Positions 1-6,830 of a stretch of 23,832 nucleotides of DNA are shown here, piece by piece; the first letter of the stretch is position 1, and each line of letters begins with the position of its first letter. The DNA comes from a virus, in the IMG/VR virus record IMGVR_UViG_3300028864_000101, positions 1 to 23,832 of that record; one strand, written 5' to 3'. The notes beneath the pieces were generated by a model. It ran no database searches. It saw only the letters and a list, made by a program, of their open reading frames with translations, and was not told the DNA's origin. A program made the position numbers and the translations under genes.

Positions 1-418
1 TATTTCTTAATTCACATAAACCTCTTACATCTGATTTTGCCCCCCTATCTTTAAAACCTAAATTAGCTATTGATAAATCTACTCTAGTTGCTAATTTTTT
101 TCCTTCAGAACTGCTACCTAAATATAAAACTTCACAACCTACAGGATTAGAAGTTTTATCACAACTATTGGCATGACAACTTATAAAATAATCAGCGCCC
201 CAATTATTAGCCATATTAACTCCATACATTAGACTATCACTTAATGATCTGCTAGCTTCTGGTGGTGTTACATCTAACACTTCATGACCTTGTGATTTTA
301 ATCCATCTATAACATATTTATAGTAAGCATTAGCTACATCTATTTCATTTAATATATCTTCAGCACACCCATCAGAACCAGTTCGTTGATGTCCACGCCT
401 TATTGCATATTTACTCAT
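1..418 (-). CDS. Endolysin, N-acetylmuramoyl-L-alanine amidase (Amidase_3), 3' part cut off
   Basis: The gene runs off the left edge; 139 residues are visible. The product should cut the amide bond between N-acetylmuramic acid and L-alanine in host peptidoglycan at lysis. The fold is recognisable as zinc-dependent Amidase_3: an N-terminal RRGHQRTG with His10 as first zinc ligand, an acidic stretch (Glu20/Glu25, Glu25 being the likely ligand), and DYFISCHANS with His82 as the next ligand, then GCEVLYL and the start of the LCELRN strand. The catalytic Glu expected further on, and any cell-wall-binding domain, lie outside the window. There is no signal peptide, so export would depend on the holin upstream. 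The ATG at 418 follows AAAGGAAG at a normal distance. The catalytic-domain call is firm; the substrate is inferred from the family. Confidence 0.88.
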   Translation of the reverse strand, partial: MSKYAIRRGHQRTGSDGCAEDILNEIDVANAYYKYVIDGLKSQGHEVLDVTPPEASRSLSDSLMYGVNMANNWGADYFISCHANSCDKTSNPVGCEVLYLGSSSEGKKLATRVDLSIANLGFKDRGAKSDVRGLCELRN

Positions 419-447
419 CTATATTACTTCCTTTCTATAATAAAATA

Positions 448-470
448 AGAGTAACCATATAGGCTACTCT
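448..470 (-). terminator. Hairpin between the holin-associated gene and the endolysin
   Basis: On the minus strand this is a 9-bp stem (AGAGTAGCC with GGTTACTCT, one G-U pair) around a 5-nt TATAT loop. It begins 12 nt after the upstream stop codon. The tail is TATTTTATTA, not a clean U-tract, so termination may be partial. Its sequence resembles the hairpin at 986-1012. Confidence 0.6.
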
Positions 471-481
471 AAAAATTAAGC

Positions 482-952
482 TTATGCTACTGCTGGATTT
501 GTAGCCACATTTTGAACTGTACTTGCAGCATCTTCTGTTGTTGATGCTATTGCAACTAAAGATTGAACTTTACTTAATTGATCTTTAAGAGTTGCATTTT
601 CTGTTGTTAATTGAGTATTAGAATCTTGTAATTGCTTTAACAAATCCGAATTACTAACGACTGCCTCTTTATCTACATTTACTTCACCAGCTATGCTTTG
701 TCTTAAATTATCAATATCACTTTGATTTAATTCTGGGAACTTAGCCAATAGAGCTTTTGCAAATCCGTCTGCTTTGGATATTAGTTTTTCTTCTACTGTC
801 TTTGAAATTCTCTTGTTTTCATCTACCATATTCCATATTTTTTTAGCTTCTGTAATATAATTCTGATTTTTTAATATTTCTGTTTCTACTCCACTTTTGA
901 CTAATTTGCTTTCTAATACCTTTGCGATTAATACTATGATTTCTTTTATCAT
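482..952 (-). CDS. Holin-associated protein, possibly LLH-type, with C-terminal coiled coil
   Basis: A 156-residue protein between the holin and the endolysin. It starts with a short hydrophobic/amphipathic segment (residues 1-18, MIKEIIVLIAKVLESKLV). A mostly helical middle region follows, including a motif FAKALLAKFPELNQSDIDNL around residues 64-83. Residues about 100-130 look like a coiled coil, and the tail is Ala/Thr/Val-rich. Position and overall shape resemble proteins annotated as phage holin LLH family, but the hydrophobic segment is short for a membrane span, so that assignment is tentative. It could be a holin partner or antiholin. The ATG at 952 has a GAAGGGAAG ribosome binding site. 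Hairpins on both sides make it almost a separate transcription unit within the lysis cassette. Confidence 0.5.
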   Translation of the reverse strand: MIKEIIVLIAKVLESKLVKSGVETEILKNQNYITEAKKIWNMVDENKRISKTVEEKLISKADGFAKALLAKFPELNQSDIDNLRQSIAGEVNVDKEAVVSNSDLLKQLQDSNTQLTTENATLKDQLSKVQSLVAIASTTEDAASTVQNVATNPAVA

Positions 953-981
953 TTTACATACTTCCCTTCGAATTTTGCATT

Positions 982-1012
982 AAAAAAAGAGCAACCATAA
1001 AAGTTACTCTTT
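982..1012 (-). terminator. Rho-independent terminator overlapping the holin stop codon
   Basis: On the minus strand a 10-bp stem (AAAGAGTAAC with GTTGCTCTTT, one U-G pair) closes a 7-nt loop and runs into a U-tract of seven. The left arm contains the last two sense codons (AAA GAG) and the TAA of the holin gene, so a ribosome at the stop codon would cover part of the hairpin. Confidence 0.8.
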
Positions 1013-1420
1013 AATTTCCTTTTTTTCTCCATCTTTCAATTGTGCTAGTGCTTCTTTCAGTTTCTCGGGAGCTGGTACCCCTAAGCCTATTGCATTTTCT
1101 ATTAAACTTAATCCTTCGTTGGCAATATAGAAATAACAGGTCATTGTTCTGAATACCCATGTTCCTGAGTTCAACAATCTATCTAATAGTACTGCCATAA
1201 TTAATACTGCAAATATAACAACTTTTCTAGCTATTCCTTTGAGTCCTACATCACTTGATAACTCTTTATTAATATATCCTCTTAAGACTCCTGTCGCATA
1301 ATCTAAAGCCATAAATGTTACTAATACACCTAAAGGAGTATCCCAGATACCAAATAACCATGTAAAAACTGTTCCTGTTATTGCAATTATTGTTTTGAAA
1401 TATTTTAATATATTTTCCAT
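1004..1420 (-). CDS. Phage holin, TcdE / phage_holin_4 family
   Basis: A 138-residue membrane protein that should form the inner-membrane lesions letting the endolysin reach the wall. At least three hydrophobic segments are visible: residues about 10-25 (TIIAITGTVFTWLFGI), 28-45 (PLGVLVTFMALDYATGVL) and 66-83 (KVVIFAVLIMAVLLDRLL), with a weaker one at about 88-108. The motif MALDYATGVLRGYINKELSS between spans and the LLDRLLN segment are typical of the toxin-secretion/phage-lysis holin family that includes clostridial TcdE. The tail is charged (LKDGEKKEIKE), as usual for a holin. The ATG at 1420 follows AAGGCAGG. Terminator hairpins lie on both sides, so levels may be set by read-through. Confidence 0.9.
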   Translation of the reverse strand: MENILKYFKTIIAITGTVFTWLFGIWDTPLGVLVTFMALDYATGVLRGYINKELSSDVGLKGIARKVVIFAVLIMAVLLDRLLNSGTWVFRTMTCYFYIANEGLSLIENAIGLGVPAPEKLKEALAQLKDGEKKEIKE

Positions 1421-1453
1421 TTCGCCTGCCTTCTTTCTAATTTTTTATGAAAA

Positions 1454-1497
1454 ATAAGCATAAAAAAAGACTCCTGAAAGTCCTAAATTATGCTTAT
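1454..1497 (-). terminator. Terminator nested in a longer inverted repeat, end of tail operon
   Basis: The core on the minus strand is AGGACT-TTCAGG-AGTCTT (1467-1484), a 6-bp stem with one G-U pair, followed by a U-tract. Around it a perfect 10-bp inverted repeat pairs ATAAGCATAA (1488-1497) with TTATGCTTAT (1454-1463). It separates the XkdX-like gene from the holin gene. Confidence 0.75.
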
Positions 1498-1528
1498 AAT
1501 TTTTGTTTACTTGATACTCCATATATTC

Positions 1529-1660
1529 CTATTGTGTAGAAACACTTGCCAATATCTCTGTTTTTTGTTCCTCTGTAATCCAACCTAGTGTAACCGCTTT
1601 TGCTAGTCCAGTTTCCTTCAATCTGCCTTCGTTATACAATCTTAATAATGTTTCATACAT
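1529..1660 (-). CDS. XkdX-like small tail protein
   Basis: A 43-residue protein beginning MYETLLRLYNEGRLKETGLA and continuing with AVTLGWITEEQKTEIL. The pattern of a short helix, a K-x-x-G/A-L-x-x-A-V-x-x-G-W-I-T-x-x-Q segment and a short tail is that of XkdX of the Bacillus PBSX element and its clostridial relatives, which sit at the end of the tail-fibre block just before the lysis genes, as here. Its molecular role is unknown. The ATG at 1660 follows GGGGGTG, which overlaps the end of the preceding gene, so the two are probably translationally coupled. Confidence 0.82.
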   Translation of the reverse strand: MYETLLRLYNEGRLKETGLAKAVTLGWITEEQKTEILASVSTQ

Positions 1661-1663
1661 GAT

Positions 1664-1912
1664 TTACACCCCCAAATTAGCTAATACTAAAGCATCAACG
1701 GTTTCTTTCAATAATTCTAATTCTGTTTTTGCCATAGTATCAAAATTTGTATTTGTCCCATCTTCATTTTTAACAGTAAATCCACTAAAATCAGATATTC
1801 CTTTAAAACTAAATATTTCATTTCCGCTAGAATCATATCCAATAGTATCAGTATCAGTTTTTATTATTGTATCTGCTTTAAATTCTTGATTATTAAAATT
1901 CAACACTTTCAT
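1664..1912 (-). CDS. Small conserved tail-region protein of unknown function
   Basis: An 82-residue acidic protein starting MKVLNFNNQEFKADTIIKTD, with GISDFSGFTVKN in the middle and a Leu-rich C-terminal helix (TELELLKETVDALVLANLGV). Small proteins of this build are commonly found between the tail fibre and XkdX in PBSX-like clostridial prophages; this rests on my recollection of the family and was not searched. The start codon overlaps the stop of the fibre gene by one base (TAATG), and its ribosome binding site GGAGGTG lies inside the fibre gene, indicating coupled translation. The C-terminal helix could mediate oligomerisation at the fibre tip or act as a fibre chaperone; that is a guess from position. 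Confidence 0.6.
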   Translation of the reverse strand: MKVLNFNNQEFKADTIIKTDTDTIGYDSSGNEIFSFKGISDFSGFTVKNEDGTNTNFDTMAKTELELLKETVDALVLANLGV

Positions 1913-3081
1913 TATCTAATAACACCTCCATAAGTTACACTTGTTGCAGTTGTTCCTGTAGGTTGAGTTCCTGCTTGAGCTATAACCGAACCATAGTCAA
2001 CTGCCAATACAATTGTATTAGCAGCACCACTGTTACTATCACTTATAATATGAGCATTGTAACTACCTTTAATCGCGGTTGCTTTATTACTTAGAGTACA
2101 ATTTGAAACCATAATGCTTGAATTTCTTGAAGCAAAAACTCCAAAAAATGAACTTGATGCAGTTGCAATACAATATAAAAGTTTTACATAATTACAATAT
2201 GTTATTGAAATACTTGTTGTACTAGTTGAATTGCATGTCAATCCTGTTATATTAATTGGTATAAAACTATTTAACATAGAAATAGAACCAACAATATAAT
2301 TCACTGCTGTCGTTAAAGATGTTCCACCATTTAATATCAAAGTTCCATATCCTAAAAACCCATTAATATTTACTGTTTCATTATAAGTTCCACTTGAGAT
2401 ATTTATAGTTACTGTATGATTAATCACTTGTGGTAAGCTATCTATTGCATGTTGAATTGTTTTAAATGCAGTTCCACTTGTCAATCCATCATTTGTATCA
2501 CTTCCGCTTGTAGAATTTACATAATAAGTAAGCGCTACAGTTGATTTATTCACCCTTTCTGACAATTGCGCAGCAATAGGATCATCTCCTGATTGAGCAA
2601 TTAGTCCTGCTTTTACTCTAATATCTGTTATATTTGAAGATACTATTGAAGTCACATTTGCTGCAACATATATTTGCGCTAATGGTATCGCAACTAATCC
2701 AGCAGGTATAGAAGGAACTGTTGGTGATGCTGCTGGAGTTCCTGTAATAACTTTAACTGATGGAGTATAAGGTGAAGTAGTTGTATCTATACAGGCAACT
2801 ATTAAATCAATTCTAGGATTAGTTGCATTGGCTGTTGTTATTGCCAGTGTAGCTAATGCATCATTAAATATCCTATATCCTCCTGGTAACCATGCATTTC
2901 CTCCGACTTGTCCTTGTGCTGCACCCGAAACCGTAACTGCCATTGAAGCAACTGTAGTCTGCGCAACTACTAAATCTGATGAAGATAAAACGCCTGGTGA
3001 TACCCAATCAGCTTCTCTTTGTAACATATCTGCTGGTGTGTAACCTGTACCACCAGCATAATAAGTAGCTTGTACTGACAT
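1912..3081 (-). CDS. Tail fibre / receptor-binding protein with right-handed beta-helix
   Basis: A 389-residue protein in two parts. Residues 1-165 form a baseplate-attachment-type N-terminus with SVQATYYAGGTGYTPADMLQ, INDALAT-like core strands (IFNDALATLAI) and RIDLIVACIDTTTSPYTPSV, a pattern common in phage tail-fibre N-termini. Residues about 185-380 begin with YYVNSTSGSDTNDGLTSGTA and FKTIQHAIDSL, the typical entry of a pectate-lyase-like parallel beta-helix, then Ser/Thr/Asn/Ile-rich turns (ISSGTYNETVNING). Such domains bind or degrade surface polysaccharide. No catalytic residues can be assigned from sequence alone, so enzyme versus plain binding protein is open. The ATG at 3081 follows a strong AAGGAGG. 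It is the best candidate in the window for the host-receptor contact. Confidence 0.78.
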   Translation of the reverse strand: MSVQATYYAGGTGYTPADMLQREADWVSPGVLSSSDLVVAQTTVASMAVTVSGAAQGQVGGNAWLPGGYRIFNDALATLAITTANATNPRIDLIVACIDTTTSPYTPSVKVITGTPAASPTVPSIPAGLVAIPLAQIYVAANVTSIVSSNITDIRVKAGLIAQSGDDPIAAQLSERVNKSTVALTYYVNSTSGSDTNDGLTSGTAFKTIQHAIDSLPQVINHTVTINISSGTYNETVNINGFLGYGTLILNGGTSLTTAVNYIVGSISMLNSFIPINITGLTCNSTSTTSISITYCNYVKLLYCIATASSSFFGVFASRNSSIMVSNCTLSNKATAIKGSYNAHIISDSNSGAANTIVLAVDYGSVIAQAGTQPTGTTATSVTYGGVIR

Positions 3082-3098
3082 TGTTCATTCCTCCTTAA

Positions 3099-3518
3099 TT
3101 AGTTAATTGTGATTGTTAAACTTCCTATTGCAAATGATAATGTCGCACCGCTTGATGCAACTACCTGAGGATTGTTTAGAGATGCAAATCCTAAAACATT
3201 TCCTGATGTTGCAGCATCATAGAAAACTAGATATCCTAGTGAAGCTGATGAAAGCCACGCTCCAGTTGATGTAGGGAATGTAATTGCAGTACCATTAGAT
3301 TTATTATTGGTTGAAGTCGTTGGAAAATTGGTTGTATTATTTGCAACTGATGCTCTTGCATACCCATTAGTACCTACTGTAGGCTCTGTGATATTTGTAC
3401 CTCCTACTACGGGTAAAGTTGAAGATAAACCAATATATAGAGTTGTGGGTGGAGTAAAATTAACTCCTCCAAACACCTCATTTACTAATGCATCCGCTAA
3501 ATAAGTTGTAAATGCCAT
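3099..3518 (-). CDS. Small fibre-like virion protein
   Basis: A 139-residue, Thr/Ser/Gly-rich, probably all-beta protein. It begins MAFTTYLADALVNEVFGG and carries LYIGLSSTLP, then ITEPTVGTNGYARASV, ITFPTSTGAW, and a C-terminal beta tail SFAIGSLTITIN. This succession (short N-terminal helix, YIGLS, EP..GYAR, FP.ATG.W, F..G.L.I) is seen in a widespread family of phage tail or minor virion proteins whose exact role is not established. It has a very strong ribosome binding site (AAGGAGG), shared in strength with the next fibre gene, suggesting high expression. It could be a knob or trimerisation partner of the adjacent fibres; that is inference from position. Confidence 0.65.
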   Translation of the reverse strand: MAFTTYLADALVNEVFGGVNFTPPTTLYIGLSSTLPVVGGTNITEPTVGTNGYARASVANNTTNFPTTSTNNKSNGTAITFPTSTGAWLSSASLGYLVFYDAATSGNVLGFASLNNPQVVASSGATLSFAIGSLTITIN

Positions 3519-3530
3519 AATTGTTCCTCC

Positions 3531-5981
3531 TTAAAATTTAGTTTTAATTAAAATATTAACAAATTGTTGAGTTTCTTCATATTTTTTAAATTGCTCTATA
3601 CTCGATATTTGAGTATTAAAAATAACCATTTCAAGTACATCTGAAACAGTTGATAAATTTACATTAACTGAAAAAGGTTGAACCGTTAATGCTTTATTGA
3701 TATTAAATTGTGTTTGTTCTTTTATATTTTTAATGTTGAAGATTTGTAATATATTACTATCGTGGATAACAGTATCACTACAATCTGTATAAATAGAATT
3801 AACTGAATGATTTATATCAAATATTTCTGTAATTTCTGAATTTTTAATAAAAGTACCTTTGAGAACAATGAAATATAAATAAGATAACTTTGCGTTTATA
3901 CTAGAGTTAGATACAAAATTTTCTACTAATCCAACATTGTTTTTTAAAGCTGCATTTAAAGTAGAATTGCTTATAATGTTTCCAGTTAATTTATTTGTTC
4001 TTGTTATAGACACACTTACAATTGAACCAATTGAAATATTACTAGAGAGTTGAGTTACATCCGTTATAACATCATTAATTTTTAATTCAACATGTATAGA
4101 ACTGTCTATTAAAATATTGTTTCTTATTTTTGCATTTAAATCTGTAGCTCCAGATATATTCGAAGTAATAATCGATGATACATTAGCTTCAATTACTGTT
4201 TCAACTTCTACACCAATATTAATACTTACGTCATTGAATAATCCATTAAATCCAAGCGGAAATTCTAATGGAAATTCAAATATTTCTCTTTCTTTAATAG
4301 AGCAATCTGCTTCAATTTTACTCTCGATAAGACTGTAAGTATCCGCGTTAATATCTAAATAGCTATCTATATTGCATTGTTCTAAAAATTCACTTTTAAT
4401 TAATCCATTTGTTACTGTATTTGCGTTAACTGGACCTATTAAATTCAATTTATTGTTAATAGTTGTATTGCTAATAGTTAAATTTAATCCTAGTGTTTTA
4501 CTAGTTAAAAGTGAAACTTGCTTGATATATGAATTAATACTAGAATTAACATTTACATTTTCATTTATAGAATATTTTGAAGTAATATCTGCACTTATTT
4601 CTACATCACTTTGCATATTTGAAGTCATTAAAGATTGAATGGAGCTATTAATAATAATTGAATCTGCATCTAGTAATCCAGGATCCATAGATACATAATT
4701 ATTTAGTCCATTTTTAAAATTCAAAGGAAATTCTAAAGGGAAATAAATCCTTTCTAAAACTTCAATTATACTTTCACTTTCAATTGAACTTTCGATAAGT
4801 TTGCATAAATTAGCATTCACAACCAATTCTGATTCTAAATTAGAAGTTTCTGAAAATAATTGTTCTGACAAACTTCTTATTGTTGTATTTGAATTAAGTA
4901 AACTTATTACTTTCAAGCTATTATCAATATTTGAATCAGCAATTACTTCATTAGAATTTAGATTACTTATTACTTTAGAACTTTGTGAAATAGATGATAA
5001 AATATTTACTGCGGTAATAACATCTGATTCTATTGCTAAATAATCCACTATATCAGCTGAAATATTACTATCTGATGTTAAATTACTAATACATTGTTGT
5101 AAGCTTAATAAAGAGCCTTGTACTGCTGAATTAGATACAACATTACTTATTTCTTTTAATTGATTTATGATAGTTGAACTTATTACTGTGTTACTTACAA
5201 TATTACTTGTAGCTTTTAATTGAGAATTAATATTTGCACTAATATTTGTATTTGAGTTAATTGTACTTATTTCACTATAAATACATGAAATATTTGTATT
5301 TATTTCTGATTGTGATTCAAGATCTACGCTCAACAAAGATGTAATAGAATTATTAATCATTACAGAATTTGATGTTAAATCACTTTCGATATTATAAGTT
5401 ATTGATTCCTTATCATTAATTAATAACGGAAACTCTAAAGGAAACTCCCAAGTTTGATGTAAATGTATTTCAGAATTTTGTATTAAATCACTTTCAATTA
5501 GATTTATTAAATTTCCTTGAATATTCTCATAAACACTTAAATCACTATCTAAATTCACATTATTGTTAACTGAAATTGCTATTGATGTATTTGCAATTAT
5601 ATTAGTTACAAGTTTAAATATAGCAGTTTCTACACTAATAATATTAGCGGTTGGATTAATAACCTGTGGTGCTAATAACTGTTTATTTGAAATGGTTGGA
5701 GCAATAGTAGAATTGCTTATTACATTACAACTTAACAATGAATTAAATAATAATTGTCCACTAATATTAGCAGTAGAAGATAAACTACTGTTCAAAGGAA
5801 CTATTGATATTAAATTTCCATTAATTGCACTATTAACAACTAATGGAGCTACTTCACTATAACTAATATTTATACTTTCGTTAGTGAATCTAAGTGGGAT
5901 AATTAACGGGAATTTGAATTTGGCAGGTTCTTGCGTTATTTTAGAATAACTAATTAATGAACTAGATATATTTGTTGCCAT
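3531..5981 (-). CDS. Large modular 20-residue-repeat tail protein, novel
   Basis: An 816-residue protein rich in Ser, Asn and Ile and poor in Gly and Pro. I do not recognise a named family. Residues 1-23 are a unique head. From residue 24 it is built of four modules, each opened by an F-P-L-x-[FI]-P-L motif: FPLIIPL at 24, then exact FPLEFPL at 180, 414 and 570. Each module continues with about 36 residues of linker and then tandem 20-residue repeats with consensus near xLkxISNlxSNtxIsaxIxx. Modules 1 and 3 are both exactly 156 residues, and module 2 is 234. A similar LIES segment closes modules 1-3 (residues 161, 395, 551). After about residue 755 a non-repetitive tail ends in IEQFKKYEETQQFVNILIK. 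Regular Ile/Leu spacing with Asn/Ser corners suggests a beta-solenoid or fibre shaft. Its place in the fibre region suggests a tail fibre or shaft. The ATG at 5981 follows GGGAGG. Confidence 0.72.
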   Translation of the reverse strand: MATNISSSLISYSKITQEPAKFKFPLIIPLRFTNESINISYSEVAPLVVNSAINGNLISIVPLNSSLSSTANISGQLLFNSLLSCNVISNSTIAPTISNKQLLAPQVINPTANIISVETAIFKLVTNIIANTSIAISVNNNVNLDSDLSVYENIQGNLINLIESDLIQNSEIHLHQTWEFPLEFPLLINDKESITYNIESDLTSNSVMINNSITSLLSVDLESQSEINTNISCIYSEISTINSNTNISANINSQLKATSNIVSNTVISSTIINQLKEISNVVSNSAVQGSLLSLQQCISNLTSDSNISADIVDYLAIESDVITAVNILSSISQSSKVISNLNSNEVIADSNIDNSLKVISLLNSNTTIRSLSEQLFSETSNLESELVVNANLCKLIESSIESESIIEVLERIYFPLEFPLNFKNGLNNYVSMDPGLLDADSIIINSSIQSLMTSNMQSDVEISADITSKYSINENVNVNSSINSYIKQVSLLTSKTLGLNLTISNTTINNKLNLIGPVNANTVTNGLIKSEFLEQCNIDSYLDINADTYSLIESKIEADCSIKEREIFEFPLEFPLGFNGLFNDVSINIGVEVETVIEANVSSIITSNISGATDLNAKIRNNILIDSSIHVELKINDVITDVTQLSSNISIGSIVSVSITRTNKLTGNIISNSTLNAALKNNVGLVENFVSNSSINAKLSYLYFIVLKGTFIKNSEITEIFDINHSVNSIYTDCSDTVIHDSNILQIFNIKNIKEQTQFNINKALTVQPFSVNVNLSTVSDVLEMVIFNTQISSIEQFKKYEETQQFVNILIKTKF
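3717..5912 (-). repeat. Four-module coding repeat array (FPLEFPL motif plus 20-residue units)
   Basis: Module boundaries on the minus strand are 5912 (residue 24), 5444 (residue 180), 4742 (residue 414) and 4274 (residue 570). Modules 1 and 3 are 468 nt each and module 2 is 702 nt. Inside modules the unit is 60 nt in a near-constant register, for example residues 61-80, 81-100, 101-120, 121-140, 141-160 and 161-180 in module 1. The repeats are clear in protein but diverged in DNA, except that the FPLEFPL codons stay nearly alike, so this is an old, selected protein repeat and not a recent slippage product. Confidence 0.85.
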
Positions 5982-6004
5982 TCACATTTCCCTCCCAATT
6001 TAAG

Positions 6005-6325
6005 TTAAATTAATGATTCTTTAATTGTTATAGAGCCTGTCATTACAATAGAAGAATTACCATCAGCAGTTGTAACTCTTACCATCTGTTGATATGTCCC
6101 ACTAAGAGTTTTAGTATTACTAGCTGTTAATAATACTGTAAATTCACCTTGTGTCGGATTAGATATTGTTATTCCAGAACTGATAACTTTAGATAATTTA
6201 ACAGAACCTTGATCTGTTAAAATCCATTTTATAGTTGCACCTGTTAGGTTGATAGGTACACTATTTTCATCTGTTACACTTATTTTTAAATTTCTACTAT
6301 CTCCAGCATATAAAGTTAAATCCAT
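6005..6325 (-). CDS. Small beta-sandwich baseplate/fibre protein
   Basis: A 106-residue protein starting MDLTLYAGDSRNLKISVTDE, with PINLTGATIKWILTD and a C-terminal beta tail SIVMTGSITIKESLI. The LTGATIKW..TD core followed by an ISNPTQGEFTVLLTA strand pair resembles the Ig-like N-terminal domain of BppU-type upper-baseplate proteins and similar phage beta-sandwich modules; the resemblance is from motif shape only. The ATG at 6325 has a GGGGGTG site that overlaps the end of the preceding gene. It lies directly before the 816-residue repeat protein and could connect it to the baseplate. Confidence 0.55.
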   Translation of the reverse strand: MDLTLYAGDSRNLKISVTDENSVPINLTGATIKWILTDQGSVKLSKVISSGITISNPTQGEFTVLLTASNTKTLSGTYQQMVRVTTADGNSSIVMTGSITIKESLI

Positions 6326-6331
6326 ATTATA

Positions 6332-6814
6332 TTACACCCCCACTATCGAACTAGATATATACGCTTTATTAGCTACACTTGCGGTTGCTGTTAATGTAAT
6401 TTGACTTCCTGCTTTTGCATTAATAAATAATGATTTGAGTACATAGCTTCCAATCTTATAAGCTTGTATACCTGTAGAAGTTGGAAAAGATAACCCTAAG
6501 TTTTCTGGTAAAATAGCTTTTGTCTGCACTCCAGTTACATCAGTATAATTAACCAATATAGTAACATTTACTGCACTTAATATTCTTAAATAGGCCTTTA
6601 TTTCAAAGTTTCCATCTGTAGTAGGTGTATAAGCTGCAACAACTTGAGAATTAGTAGAATTAATAATCAAATCTTTAGCAGATGCAAATGGAATATTTGC
6701 TTTAACAGCTAATATTTCTTCATTCTTGTCCCAATTACCATTCTGAATTTCTACATTATACTTTTCTGATTGTAAAGGTTTTTCAAAATTATAAATTGGA
6801 GTATGATTAGACAT
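6332..6814 (-). CDS. Short tail-fibre-type protein downstream of XkdU
   Basis: A 160-residue protein. The N-terminus MSNHTPIYNFEKPLQSEKYN with NGNWDKNEEIL just after is the kind of segment found at the start of tail fibres in PBSX- and Mu-like phages (TPxYxLxKPxxxExYDV-like), which attaches to the gpI/XkdU baseplate protein encoded immediately upstream. Residues about 50-160 are beta-rich and Thr/Ala/Val-rich, with IINSTNSQVVAAYTPTTDG and a hydrophobic C-terminus. It is much shorter than a full fibre, so it may be an adaptor carrying other fibres. The ATG at 6814 follows GAGGTG. Confidence 0.6.
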   Translation of the reverse strand: MSNHTPIYNFEKPLQSEKYNVEIQNGNWDKNEEILAVKANIPFASAKDLIINSTNSQVVAAYTPTTDGNFEIKAYLRILSAVNVTILVNYTDVTGVQTKAILPENLGLSFPTSTGIQAYKIGSYVLKSLFINAKAGSQITLTATASVANKAYISSSIVGV

Positions 6815-6830
6815 TAAATCACCTCACTTT

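Noticed and set aside
3717-5912. Possible CRISPR array or tandem DNA repeat in the 20-residue-repeat region
   Set aside because: Repeats are visible only in protein; DNA units diverge, there are no constant repeats with variable spacers, and the frame is unbroken.
3531-5981. Long plus-strand reading frames opposite the 816-residue gene, for example at 4117-4338, 4372-4638 and 5563-5862
   Set aside because: They are mirror frames of a repetitive AT-rich gene, have no ribosome binding sites, and encode hydrophobic Leu/Ile/Ser-rich strings that follow from the Asn/Ser/Ile codons on the other strand.
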